This document shows, in pieces, positions 50,955 to 64,000 of a stretch of DNA of 64,000 bases. Origin of the DNA: Diadema setosum (Eukaryota; Echinodermata; Echinoidea; Diadematoida; Diadematidae). Within the stretch, counting starts at the first letter, position 1; each line of letters starts with the position of its first letter. Both the position numbers and the translations under genes were made by a program. Under the pieces are notes generated by a model that saw nothing but the letters and a program-made list of their open reading frames with translations, did no database searches and was not told the origin of the DNA. The stretch lies in NCBI RefSeq assembly GCF_964275005.1, contig NC_092685.1:10627654-10691653 (forward strand). The letters are read 5' to 3'.

Positions 50955-51378
50955 AGGTATTAGCCCACATTTGTAAACCTGCAGCAATTGGTCTCATAGT
51001 TAGCATGGAGTTTGGGTATGATTGCAGTAACACCTGTACAAAATTTTGTTCCAATTAGTCCATCACTTTCATAAAAATAATAAATGAAAATGCACCGTAA
51101 TCTGTATGCATGCGTATAACGCTCGCTAGCTCCGGTCCACGTACGTGTTACATGTACAATGTACGTAGCTATAGCCCGCGTTCGTAATTCGATTTTGGGC
51201 CGGGTTGACCCGGTTTGAAAATTGATTTTAAAACGATGATTTTCTCTCTTTTATCGAATGGTATAGACAAAGAGCGACAGGTGAGGTATGTTACTGTTAT
51301 AACTTGTACTTGAAGTCATATTGGACCTGTTTTATGCAGTTTTGATTTTCGTGGGTTTGCAAATGTGGGCTAGTACCT
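50955..51378. mobile_element. 424-bp MITE with TTAA duplications
   Basis: Ends AGGTATTAGCCCACATTTG and CAAATGTGGGCTAGTACCT form inverted repeats of about 25 bp with two mismatches. TTAA flanks both sides (50951-50954 and 51379-51382). This is the signature of a piggyBac- or Kolobok-type nonautonomous element. Confidence 0.88.
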
Positions 51379-51382
51379 TTAA

Positions 51383-53751
51383 ACCTTTTAGTATTCTTCC
51401 CCTGCAGCCTCCTCCAGTAAAGTAGTTTTGTTTTGTTTTGTAGAGGGGGTGGGGTGGGGGGGGGGTAATGGTGTGAGTGGTGATAACATATTTCAAGTGA
51501 CTTTTTTTAGGTATTTTGTTTTGTTTTTTAATACACACAGCGTTCGAAGACTTTGAACTATTTCATGTGACAGAAATTTGCCTGTTGGGGAGAGGAGATG
51601 ATTTTGAAATTTATGATGTATTGTTCAGAGTGGCTGCCGGAAAAAATCTGCAATAATTCACTTGAGGCAAATCGATTCACATGCACACACACTAAACGAA
51701 CTTTCACACTGTGGGAGCAGAATAATGGGTTTAATTGCATGATATCAATACTAGAGCAATGAGGTTGTTCAAAGCAAAATTGCTGGGATGCATTCATCTT
51801 TGTAAAAATCATCACTACATTATGCCATTTGTATAGCTCTTCTTTGATATCATGTAGATGGCGTCCACTACATAACCTTGACCTCTGAATCTGGCATCAA
51901 CCTTAAATTCTTGTTATGCTTTACTTGCCAGTTGGCACATCTGCTGGCTAACTTTATTCACCAGTTGGCAAAGATATTCTGGACTTCACTGTCAATGATT
52001 AGGTAATAGGTTATCCTCCTAACCCCTATCATATACTACAGGCCTTCAATTACGAATTGAGCATTATTTCATGTGTGGTGAAATGTGTTGTCTAAGTTAT
52101 AGTACTGCTAAGGTTGGGTGGAATTAATTTAATGTTTTTGGCTGGCTGAACTGGATGGACTGCTGGACGACCTATAAGTAGAATGTCCCCTCCACTTTTT
52201 TTTTTTTTTTTTTTTTGGGGGGGGGGGGGCACCACAAAACATGCAGACATGAACAGGAAATGGACCAAGATATTTAACCAGTCTGTTCATTTCCATCTGT
52301 GTACAGGCTTACAAGATGGTTATCTTCCAATTGCAATTCTGTGCTGATGCAAAGACAGTCAAGCTGGCTTGATTCTTTTAAGTAAATTCTTCCATGATTA
52401 TCTCTCAACAAACTTGGACTAAGAGAACAAAATGGGCATGTGTTTAGGAATGTATTTATGGCAGTCACAGGGCTGCCAACATTTCAACATCAAAATTAGG
52501 GGGATCCTTTTATGTTACATGCAACTCAATAGGCAAAAATGATTCCCACACTAGGGAGATTTCTGTTATCCAGATATGACAAAATATCTATAATAGTTTA
52601 CATGGAGACTTAGTAGCTCAGCAGTCACTGTGTGCATTCCACATGTCCTTGTAAGGTGAGAAGGCATTCTGATCACCCCTCGCTGCACCCCAAATGACAT
52701 CTACACAAAGTAGTTTGAAGCGTCATGGAAAGAGAGCCCCCATACACAATAACACAACAGCAGACAAAGTCTTGAGCATCCAAATCGCCCAACTGTGTTG
52801 GGGGTGAAGGCAGGTGGGGTGACAATAACAGGAAATACGAGCAGGATGTGAAAGGCCTGTGGGCACATTGCCAGAGATGGCTGCTGGAATAGTGATATTC
52901 TAAAGCAAAGCTGATGCACTTTTATACATTATTCTGCTCTGATGCAACACCAACAAGCCTGTAAATATGATGGATTGATCCGGCTCTCTTGAAATTTAGC
53001 TCATCATCTGCCTCGTTGGCTGGCACAGTTTCTCACATCCTCCCACTAGGATACTGCAACACTACCAGTGAACGGTGTGAGATGGAAAGTGCAGGTGATA
53101 AAGACTGCAGTGCTTATCAACCAGATGAGAAACTTGCAGCAAACAGAGGGGACTGCTCAACTCAACCCACACTTTAATTTGTGCTTCAAATATACCCCTA
53201 CTCCACTCTTCTTTAAAAGAGGGCAACCGAATGAAACAGAATTATCCACATCCTCCATTAATGTCATCTGCACAAATATATTTAACAGGATTTACCAATG
53301 ATTCCACTTTGATAATGAGGACCATGACCTTTGACACTGAAATTAAAATGACACAAACCTCCTTTTACTTCAGTACTATTTTACATTTACAATTTCACAT
53401 TCCCTATATTGCCAAACCCTGTTTCTAAGAATATCCAGCATGCTCAACTGCTGTACCACATGCAAAGTTACTCAACTTATGTATGATATGGCAGACACAT
53501 TGCAAAACCATGTTGCAGATACATGCATTGCTAATTGCATTTCCATCCAAAACATTTTCCTATCTATTCCAGAATATTTGACAAAGGGCTGACAGACGTT
53601 TCAATTTCAGCAATATAGACAGACTGAAGAGTAGATAAGATCCTAAGACGAGTAATAACATCAACCATTTTCACATCACAAATTATTTTAGTACAGAGAC
53701 TCTAATGACAGGATGATGAAAATCTGCAGACAGGCTGATTCCATTCTTTAA
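51383..53751. other. Noncoding stretch, no gene seen
   Basis: AT-rich with G-runs at about 51445 and a T-run/G-run pair at 52197-52230. No recognisable domain, RNA gene or repeat terminus. Confidence 0.55.
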
Positions 53752-54315
53752 AGGACAAGTTCACCTTCATTAACATAAGGATTGAGAGGATGTAGCAATA
53801 TTTGTAGAACACATAATTGAAAGTTTGAGGAAAATCGGACAATCCGTTCAAAAGTTATGAATTTCTGAAGTTTTTGTGCAGTCACCGCTGGATGAGAAGA
53901 TTACTGCAGTGCATGATGTCACATGCGTACACAATATAAGGAAAATATAAAGAGAATTTCACAAAATTTCATCTTTTGAAAAAAAGTACACATTCCCTTG
54001 ACTCATTACTGACATATGTTATGGGTAATATTAATCCCATTGCCTTTAGAAAGAGCCAAGTGAAGTGCTCTTTTATTATGCGAAAAAAGTGAAAATATGT
54101 TGAATTTTCTTTACATTTTCTTTATACTGTTGTACTCATATGACATCACGAGCCTTAGCAGTCTCCTCATCCAGCAGTTCCAACACAAAAATTTAAAAAA
54201 ATCATAACTTTTGCATCGATTGTCCAATTTTCCTCAATCTTTCACTAATGTGTTCTACTGTACTAATATTGCTGCATTCTCTCAATCCTTATGTTTATGA
54301 AGGTGAACTTGTCCT
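53752..54315. mobile_element. Foldback MITE with AGGACAAGTTCACCTTC ends and TTAA duplications (family D, best copy)
   Basis: The left end AGGACAAGTTCACCTTCAT is answered by ATGAAGGTGAACTTGTCCT on the right, with TTAA on both flanks (53748-53751 and 54316-54319). The arms are imperfect inverted copies nearly throughout, including CATCCAGC/GCTGGATG and the ATGTCACATG words. Related copies: 28110-28600 (decayed), 58937-59486 and 63479 onward. Confidence 0.9.
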
Positions 54316-54319
54316 TTAA

Positions 54320-56877
54320 CTCTAGGATATCCTCTCACTGTTCTAAAATGAAAAGTGGCATTTGTAAGTTTTGTTGCTATACAGCAAAATATCTCAAACC
54401 GCCTTTCAGATACAAGTCTTTTGATATTTTGCGCAGTCACACACTCATGTCAAAGCACATTACCAACACCAATAAATCTTTCTTCTTTCTTAAAGAATTT
54501 GATAATACACATATGTACAGCATGAACAAACTTTCTACCATATAATCCACTGGAGTGGTAATGAATATACATTTAACAGCAGATGACGGCTTAAAGCCTT
54601 GTCACTTCATGAATATGCACTCGAGTGCTTTATAACTGCTATTAATATAAGATTTGGGGAGGAAATAAAATGATAACAGTACTTACTTACTGGCTAGTGC
54701 TAGTGAAGAGAGTAGATACTGATACCATAATCTCAAGCATAAAACCTCATGTCCATCACACGCATGCAGTTTTATTCCTACAGTATACAATTATTTGTTT
54801 TGCAATACCAATACTTTTAGTAAAAAACAACTGTCCAATAAACCTAGTCTAAAGAAATATGATATCATAGTGAAAGGATTCTAATGGGACAAGATTGATT
54901 CCATCGGTGGTAATGGACAAGTACGCTACAAGTACTGGAGTAAATTCAGAAAAAAAAAATGTAAGTAAAACATTGAATATTGCCCCAGATTTTTTTTTCC
55001 CCCCGCGCTCCATACACACAGAATATTTGGGTACAGAAATTTCTAAAATATTACACTAATAAACATCCTTATATTTTGTTTGCTGTATTTCATCCACATG
55101 AAGTTGCAATATTATCAGTAATGTGTTGACAGTCTGCAAAATCAGGGCAGTTTCATACAAAACGCCCACTTCAGCGTAGGCAGCTACTGTCTAATATTAT
55201 TGAACAAGTTACTCCAAACAAGAACAAATTGTAACTGACTGGTGTGTGCAGTCAACTGGGGAGCCTAATATGTCATAGAGTCACTATCATTCAGCACAAG
55301 CATGGACCTTCATCTACATTTAGATGCAGATCATCGATCCTATCAAACCAATGACCTTGAGGATAAATCTTTCACAACTCTCTCACACAGACAAATCATT
55401 GCATTATCATTTCTATTCAATACTGTACATCCACATCATTGCCACTGAATTTTCCTTTGTATATCATGAATGACAGTTTGAGCATCAGTTTTAGCAGGGA
55501 GGAGAGATTTTCTTCTTCTCACCTCCCAGGTTAAAGTGACTTTCAAGCTTTCATACCCACAATTTCAGCCAAGAAATCCTTCTGGATAATAACATTGGCC
55601 ATTCCAAGCTGAAGTTTTGCCTGAAAAATGACATGTATATAGCCAAAATACAGCAACAGTTTACCTTGACACTTGACCTTTCACCAATCTCATTTTGAAA
55701 ATAAACTGCCCAATCTATTTCTATCCTTTTATGAGTACCATTAAACATGGAAGACAATGGACATAAATTTGGGATTGTAACAATGACTGGTGTTAATAAG
55801 TATTACATAATAACAGCCTATCTTCTCATAAGATTTTAACCTATACCCTTATATCAAGTGATTTTTTTTTAATTAAAAAAAAAGATCGAGTTGTTATCTC
55901 TGAGTTTGAAAGTATGAAGGAAACTGTACATTGTGCTAATTCAGGAAACAACAAATACCATAGGATCATGCACTCACCTGTGGTATTTACAAAATGCTCA
56001 ACACAAGGAGTGGAGGATAGAGAACAGAGTTGTTATCCACATACCTATGGCGTACTGTACATGTCTTGGTGAGGGTCTCAAGTTGTCATTTTAATAGACT
56101 GAACAGGTTTCACTCTACTCTGAAGCAACTAGGGGGTTGTAGTTTGACTCTGCTGGACCTCTTACAAGGAGGATAGACGATTCTGTTCAAAATTTACACA
56201 GTGTTGGTCTTTTGGAACTTTGTCCCATGGGCCTGCCCCCACTGAATGATTTCTGCTGAAGAATATACATGAGGTGAAAAAATAGCAGCAGATGACAAAT
56301 GACGATGAATGACAGACAGATGACATGCATGGGACTATGAAGAAAATAACCCACTTGGTTCTTTGGCCCAGGCGCAATTCCCTTACACAAAATTTATGAA
56401 CTACAAAACTTTTTTTTTTCTTTTTTACATAATCAAATGTTATATATGGCACACATCTTTGTATTTGGTACTATGGTTCTGCAGTCACCATCTAGTTGCC
56501 ATTAAACCATGCATTAAACCATGTGTTTATATAACATAATTGCATTATAACTGCAACAAATCCCTGGCAAATGAAGAATGCTGGTACATGCTGTGTCAAA
56601 TTTTTCAGTATTTGTCAATAGTACTGCATGTTTATGGTTTTTAAGGATAGCTTGAACACCTAACATCTGGCTAAATCCCAGTATCATATCACAGCACATA
56701 GCACAAAATGTACATTGTACTAGCAACTTCCTTGGGGACAGTACATTGCCACATAGTAAAGATAAACAGATACTGAATTGATATTGACTTTCCCTGCTAC
56801 ACAAGCATCAACAAAATAACAAAAATAAACAATATTCATATCATCACATGTACATTTACAATTGCCACTATGGAAAC
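54320..56877. other. Region just past the LC3C stop, probable 3' UTR at least in part
   Basis: No coding domain. The minus-strand sequence directly after the LC3C stop has to include its 3' UTR. Several TTTATT words (AATAAA on the minus strand) occur, so the poly(A) site cannot be chosen by eye. Confidence 0.4.
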
Positions 56878-57072
<195 letters not shown>

Positions 57073-57240
57073 TTATAGCGGCAGCAGACTGATAAATGTT
57101 TGCATCCTCATCCCTTTCCCCCCTCTATCTCTTTTGCAACTGCACATTTAGCAGATAATGAATTGAATGTACACAGAAGAAATGAAGCCAAATTATGTAA
57201 TACCAATTCATATATAATGTGCACACTTTGAATAACCTTA

Positions 57241-57453
57241 AGCCAGGCTGACACTTGCACGATTCTGTGGCACGCATTGGCACGACTCGAATCGTGCCAG
57301 TGCGCAAACTAGTCGTAAACTGGCGTGAAGTGTGCGTAGACCCGTCGTGACTGCGTGCCATGTCAGGACGAGAATTTTGAAAGGATCAAAATTTTGGTCA
57401 CGACTTGCCACGACAAAATCGTGGCCAAAAGTCGTGCAAGTGTCAGCCTGGCT
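57241..57453. mobile_element. 213-bp MITE with 22-bp perfect ends and TTA duplication
   Basis: AGCCAGGCTGACACTTG and five further bases on the left are exactly inverted on the right (CAAGTGTCAGCCTGGCT end). TTA flanks both sides (57238-57240 and 57454-57456). A 3-bp TTA duplication fits PIF/Harbinger. It lies in the LC3C intron. Confidence 0.88.
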
Positions 57454-57456
57454 TTA

Positions 57457-58936
57457 GATATAAAAACATTTTGAAAATATAACAAGAAAACATGTGAACT
57501 GTTTAATTAAATCCACAGTTTGCAAAAGAATAGAAAATATCTACATTTCCTACCAAAAACAAAACAGAACAAAACAAAACACACAGAACAATTTAGAAGA
57601 ACTCCCTGTTGAAAAGCCACCAAAGTTCAGTGACCATTAAAGTTGTCATTGAGGGATTTTGTAAAACTGAGGTCAATCCTATGGGGTAGAGCTCAAAGAA
57701 AAAAGGACTACAGTGTTACCGGTAGTTAAAATCTGTTTTGTAATCAGGTATTAAAGGGATTGCATAAAGTTGTAGTCTCTACAGAGTCTACCTAAGTGAC
57801 TGGGTGGATATTATGTAGGCTAAATACTTGTAAATGTGACAGTTTTGACCCTAAGATTCTCTATTATTATGGTAATATTGTAGGATGTGAATACTGTAAA
57901 GGGAAAATTTTCGGAGTGGAAATCTGCATGTATTTCGTGAGAAATGAAATTAGTGTGAAGATTAAAGTACACACATTTTTTGCTTGTTACATGTACATGC
58001 ATTACTATTTTCCATTTTGATTCTGTGGAATTAAAGCATATGATATTTATCTTACATTGTACCTGGTCAACCCTGAAAAATTACTCACATTAAAAATTCA
58101 ATTTTTACAGTGATCTAAATAAAACTTACATGTGAAGAACAATAGTTATATCATATTTTCCATCCAAGTACATTTACATGTAAGTGCCCTTCATATACTT
58201 TCAGGCCAACAATTCCTCCATAGAATGTGAAATCAACTAAACACATTTTTGTTCATAAAATAAAAAGTACTATTCAATGCTATGGGGGGGGGGGGTGACT
58301 TACATGTACATTGTACATCACCTAAAATTTGAATACATTCAAATTACAACAGTTGTATAGATCTTTGGGCACATACTGTACCATGTAAAAACACTGTGGT
58401 GAAAGGTGGTCTCAAAATATAAGGTCGTAAACATAATTGCGTGGCATAAGAGGGCATCATACTTGAATTTGCTGTGTGAAGGCGTCCCAACTCAGATGAT
58501 GATTACATAAAATGAAAGCACAGATGTATGTACTACGAGCCGTAAAATGATGCACAACATGGTGCACTGATGTTGACAATGGCAAGAAGAAATGGCTGTC
58601 AACAAACACATTTCTGAACACTGTTAAATGCATTCCCAAAATGTGGCACATAGAGGGTTTAAAGTAGCAGCCACAGCATGGCTTCCTTTTGTTTGGCTCT
58701 ACAGCTGACCTCCAAGGTTCAATCTGTATTGACACACCCGACACCGACAGTCTATTCCAGCTATCTCTTTCATCTCTTCAGTGTTTTGTATGTGTGCAGT
58801 GGCCTGTAGTGGCTATAAAGTTCTGTCCTGGAAAGCCAGTATCTGCAATGTCCCAAAATGCCACTGATACAAATTGTACTAGTAGGTGGGCCACCACAGT
58901 TACATGTACAGTGTTTATTTGGGGTTAGCATATTAA
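57457..58936. other. LC3C intron, unassigned
   Basis: No exon or repeat terminus was recognised. A G-run lies at 58284-58293. Confidence 0.55.
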
Positions 58937-59486
58937 AGGACAAGTTCACCTTCATATAGATGTGGATTGAGTGAATGCATCAATATTAGTAGAACAAATT
59001 AGTGAAAGTTTGTGGAAAATCAGACAGTCCGTTCAAAAGTTAAAATTTGTGAATTATCTATGCAGTCACTGCTGGATGAGAAGACTACTGCAGTGCATGA
59101 TGTCACATGCGTACAACAATATAAGGAAAATGTAAAGAGAATTTCACAAAATTTAATTGTTTGAAGAAAAAGTGCACATTTCCTCAACTTGCCACTGATG
59201 TATGTTAATGGTAATATTATTCCCCCTGCCTTCTGAAAGAGACAAGTCAAGCGTTCTTTTCTTATGCGAGAAAAGTGAAAATATGTTGAATTTTCTTTAT
59301 GTTTCCTTTACATCGTTGTACACATGTGACATCACAAGCTATAGTAGTCTTCTCATCCAGCCAGAAACTTCAAAAATTCATAACTTTTGAATGGGTTGTC
59401 AAATTTTCCTCAAATTCTCACTGATGTGTTGTACTAATATTGCTGCATTCACTCAATCCACATGTCTAAGAAGGTGGAATTGTCCT
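58937..59486. mobile_element. Foldback MITE, family D copy (in LC3C intron)
   Basis: AGGACAAGTTCACCTTCATA on the left and AAGGTGGAATTGTCCT on the right, with TTAA on the left flank and TCAA (one change) on the right. It matches the 53752-54315 element closely throughout. Confidence 0.88.
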
Positions 59487-60443
<957 letters not shown>

Positions 60444-60546
60444 TCAGTTCCGTGGGAAAGATCCAGGATATATACATACACTGTAGGAACTGCAAAAATG
60501 CTAGAGACTGATTGAAGCGGTAACGTATTCACATAATTATCATGTA

Positions 60547-60798
60547 CAGTTGAACCTCTCGTATCCGGACAAGTCGGGACCGGGGCTCATCCGGATAAGG
60601 GATTTGGCCGGATACGGGAGACTCAATGCTTTATACATGTGCATATACATACACATGTACTGATGATACTGCAACCTTTTCATTGTTACACTCAGTAACA
60701 GACCCCAAAATAGAGGTGTATGTTAATGTTGGAAGTAATATGTAATTCATGTGTGTTTGTGTAGGAGTTCTCAAGGATTTGGGAATCCCCCTTTCCTC

Positions 60799-60836
<38 letters not shown>

Positions 60837-60919
60837 ACGGCAAGATTGCATCCGTATAATAGAGAGATCCGGATAAAGGGAGGCCGGATAAAGGGAGGCC
60901 GGATAATAGAGGTTAACTG
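60547..60919. mobile_element. 373-bp pogo/Tigger-like MITE
   Basis: CAGTTGAACCTCTCGTATCC on the left and GGATAATAGAGGTTAACTG on the right are imperfect inverted ends flanked by TA on each side. These termini resemble Tigger/pogo elements of the Tc1-mariner superfamily. An A-run (60809-60834) lies inside. It sits about 140 bp upstream of the LC3C internal exon. Confidence 0.75.
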
Positions 60920-63478
60920 TATTACAACACATATATCATGAGTCCACTGTTTTGAGCAGGGGGACTCATATTAGTTGTGCGAGTGGTTGAATTTGCGATC
61001 GAGAACCATATTGATGGAATGAGAGAAATCTTCTTCTTCTGTTGTACGATGCAATACACCAGGGTGGGTGAGGGGATATAGATTTATAGGTTGATATCTA
61101 TGCTGCGGATCCAGTTCAGGGCAGCATCACTTGCTTCATACTGAACAACCTGTCATCAATGCGTCTGAAATCCCGCAAGCCAGTCTGGATGTCGTTGCCA
61201 ATGAGACATGGCCTCATATAGGACTGAGTGTTATGTTCATGGTGCTACAGGTGTCAACCATAATCTCACGACCATCTGAAATTTTAACCACAAAACCATC
61301 ACAATGCTCTTTCCAGGCTCATCCAGTGCTATCTGGATTTACCAGATGTATTGCTAAACAATAACACTGCACCTCCCTATTGTGGTATCAAGGAAACTTT
61401 GTGGGTCTGTGGCTTACCTCTGCAAGAAAGTCATGCCCTGTACCTGTATGAATTGCCACGACTACGTTTTGCCACAGTTTGTAGAGCCATTAGACTTTTC
61501 TATAAGAACCAGTTGCCACTGATATGCAAGGCCAGAGTGATAAATAAAGGGGCTATGGATCTAAAATAAAAGAATCAATTGGTCTATTATATTTGCTATT
61601 ATATGAGGTGTATGTCGTTTAATTAATGATACCTGATCTGGCTATTGTTCAAAATTGTACAACATACAGTATGCACAAAAAGAAAGAAAGAAAGAACGAA
61701 GAGCAAGGTCTAATGCTTGTTCTCTTAAACTGTAAAATGACTACACAGACCGATTTTCAGGACGGGATGAAGTACATGTATCAAACATCAACCTCCTGCC
61801 CTTTCAAAAGATACATGTATAAGAGGGTTGTGTATGAAATACACATGTACCATATCATGTACAAAATAGTCTTCCCAGGCATTTGTCTCAAAGAAAATCA
61901 TGATGTATAGTGTACAATAGGCCTACCATCCAATATTTACAGACAAATGAATTCTGCATTTTCAGTTAATCTTAGGCTTGATATGTTACTCTGAATATTT
62001 GTGTCCCTGTGTGATGGAAATTACAAAAGCATTTTCTCGTAATTCTACTAAACAAGATAATTTGAATAAAAATCAAATGCTTTGTGGATTTCCTAAATTT
62101 TGGATATACACTGTACATTTCTACAGATGTCTTTTTTTTTTTCTTTTTTTTTTAAAGTGTTGACCTTTCAATAAGCCTGTGTCACCACAATGCTATTGTC
62201 AAAATTTGAATTAAAAAAAATTCACATTTTTGTTTGGATGTTAGGTGCAAGATCTATTATGTGCGTATGTACCTACCCACACATCTAAAAAATGAGAAAT
62301 GAGAATTAAGAAGTGGATATAAAAGGTGATATAATTGCAGTTCATCAACAATGCAAAACATTTAATGGCATAATCAAAGTACTGGTAAACCATTGTATTT
62401 GCTGTGTACTTTTGTAGTTTTGTGCCCATGGTGAATGGGACACCCCCTAAAAAAAGGATTGGTTATCGAAATCATACAAAACAGTCATAATTATATTGAC
62501 AAATAACATATTTCATACAAAACTATTTGTATTCATGTTCATCAATTACATGTTGGAAAGCTTTATATATCTCTACAAATCATTCTGCCAATAACAAATT
62601 CATAATAAAAGAATCAAAAGTTTTATCAACTACAAAATAAAAGCTTGTTCTGGAGTATCATACTAGTGTACATTGTACTGTATATTGTAATTTAAGTCTC
62701 CTAAAGGGGGTACAATGTATCTCACTGAGCTGCGAATGTTTGTGAGTGTAGCGAATTCCAGGGAATATCAGGGTTCATTAACAGTTGCAATCAAATTCCT
62801 AATCAGTTGCAATCAAACTCGCAAACAGTTTTCATTGTCGTTTATGGTTTTTCTTGTCGCAAAGAAATATGGAATATGTTCAAATTTCTTTGCGACAAGA
62901 AAAACTGTTTGACTTATCATGCAAGTAGATGTGAATATACAAGTTTGTATAATCTAGACCTTGTACAATAACAAATTCAATGTAATGTAATACAGTAACG
63001 CAAACAGCATCTACTACTGTATTGACAGGTACAACTGTACTGTATACCCTACACGAAATCAGGACTTCCCAACTATTTCGCATGTGGTTAGATTGGCGAT
63101 CGTGGAGTTTTGTACTTGACAGAGATATGTAGGCCTATACATACGTACGGACATGTATGCATTTATGATTGTACACTCAAATCGGGATCAGTCATTATTT
63201 TCGTGTGTCTTTAATTTCACAAATAGCACCTGACTAGTGAAATTCGCGAAAATAAAAACCTTGCAAAAAATTCTCTGTATCATACAATATTTACAAGAGT
63301 ATAAGTTCTTTTAACCCCATGAGGACAGGCTGATTTTGCTACAACATGTATTTCCCACAGACACTTGCCCGAGTGTACTCGGAACTCATCCTCAACAGGT
63401 CAATTCCAGAAAAAAAAAAAGTCCCCACACCATCACATGTTTCATCTCAGCCTGCCAAGAAGTACATGTAAGTGATGC
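60920..63478. other. Upstream LC3C intron or flank, no exon found
   Basis: No N-terminal LC3 exon was recognised on the minus strand. A weak transposase-like peptide lies on the plus strand near 61413-61500. A (GAAA)n tract lies at 61679-61697, and a perfect hairpin at 62847-62905. Confidence 0.45.
62847..62905. repeat. Perfect 22-bp-stem hairpin
   Basis: GTTTTTCTTGTCGCAAAGAA plus AT (62847-62868) is exactly complementary to 62884-62905 across a 15-base loop. The size resembles a short hairpin RNA precursor, but a tiny foldback element is equally likely. The nearby CAAACAGTTTT (62823-62833) is also complementary to AAAACTGTTTG. Confidence 0.9.
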
Positions 63479-64000
63479 AGGACAAGTTTACCTTCATAGA
63501 CATGTGGGTTGAGTGAATGCAGCAAAATTAGTATCAGTGAGAGTTTGAGGAATATCAGACAATCCGTTCAAATGTTAATATGAATTTTTGAAGTTCCTGC
63601 TCAGTTACGGCTGGATGAGAAGACTACTATAGCTTCTGATGTCACATTTGTACCACTATATAAAGAAAGAATAAAGAAAATTCAACATATTTTCACTTTT
63701 CTCACATAACAAAAGAACACTCGACTTCTCTCTCTCAGAAGGCAGGGGGAATAATATTACCCTTAAGATACATCAGTAACAAGTCGAAGAAATGTGCATT
63801 TTATTCAAGAAGTAAAGTTTTGTGAAATTTTCTATTTGTTTTCCTTATATCGTTGTACGCATGTGACATCATACACTGTAGTAGTCTTCTCATCCAGCAG
63901 TGACTGCGCAGATACTTTAAAAATTCATAACTTTGGAACGGATTGTCGGACTTTCCCTAAACTTTCACTGATACGTTCTACTAAGATTGTTGCATTCACT
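63479..64000. mobile_element. Foldback MITE, family D copy, cut by window end
   Basis: AGGACAAGTTTACCTTCATA starts the element, and the complementary arm (CATCCAGCAGTGACTGC, ATTCATAACTTTGGAAC, CTTTCACTGATACG) is running when the window stops. The left flank is not TTAA. Confidence 0.85.

Noticed and set aside
61131..61569. N-terminal exon of LC3C
   Set aside because: Neither strand gives the expected basic N-terminal helix or the KFP..(I/V)P block.

Overview
This is eukaryotic nuclear DNA, probably from a marine deuterostome and most likely an echinoderm of the sea-urchin kind. The evidence is intron-split genes, an opsin, a secreted CAP-family gene and an LC3C-type autophagy gene with vertebrate-like residues, together with TTAGGG-type arrays, many AT, CT and poly-G/C tracts, and dense small inverted-repeat transposons. 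The species call is inference. There are no operons, CRISPR arrays or prokaryotic signals, and most short open frames are chance or repeat-derived.

Three real genes are visible. (1) At the left edge, plus strand, are the last two coding exons of an opsin (178..394 and 693..1613); its earlier exons lie before base 1. (2) On the minus strand, 34881 down to 22311, is a complete five-exon gene for a secreted CAP/SCP protein of about 374 residues. Phases agree at every junction, and intron 1 is 9.2 kb and full of transposons. (3) At the right, minus strand, are the last two coding exons of an Atg8-family gene of LC3C type (60304..60410 and 56878..57040); its first exon or exons were not found and probably lie beyond base 64000.

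The rest is mostly repeats. From 1.6 to 5.7 kb is opsin downstream DNA with simple repeats. From 5.7 to 20.4 kb there are five decayed LINE reverse-transcriptase fragments, a foldback element, an 84-bp near-perfect palindrome, an array of TGTTTA-N5-TAAACA dyads and a telomere-like element. From 22 to 35 kb is the CAP gene, with a second telomere-like element just past its 3' end. Its introns hold a hAT element with intact 8-bp target duplications, a 2.5-kb inverted-terminus element carrying a phased GTAACGTATCTG motif, and an apparently perfect 215-bp tandem duplication. From 35 to 45 kb are a CpG-rich promoter-like patch, a 34-bp perfect palindrome, a 1.16-kb inverted repeat, hAT-related fragments and a GC-rich element of nested inverted repeats. 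From 45 to 57 kb there is no recognisable coding sequence, only four dispersed repeats or MITEs; part may be LC3C 3' UTR. From 57 to 64 kb is the LC3C gene with three intronic MITEs, a fourth element cut by the window edge, and a perfect 22-bp-stem hairpin.

The three genes have no evident functional link. The best candidates for something undescribed are the 2.5-kb phased-motif element (29089..31606), the TGTTTA-N5-TAAACA dyad array (9562..9902) and the inverted-repeat elements that carry telomeric repeats.
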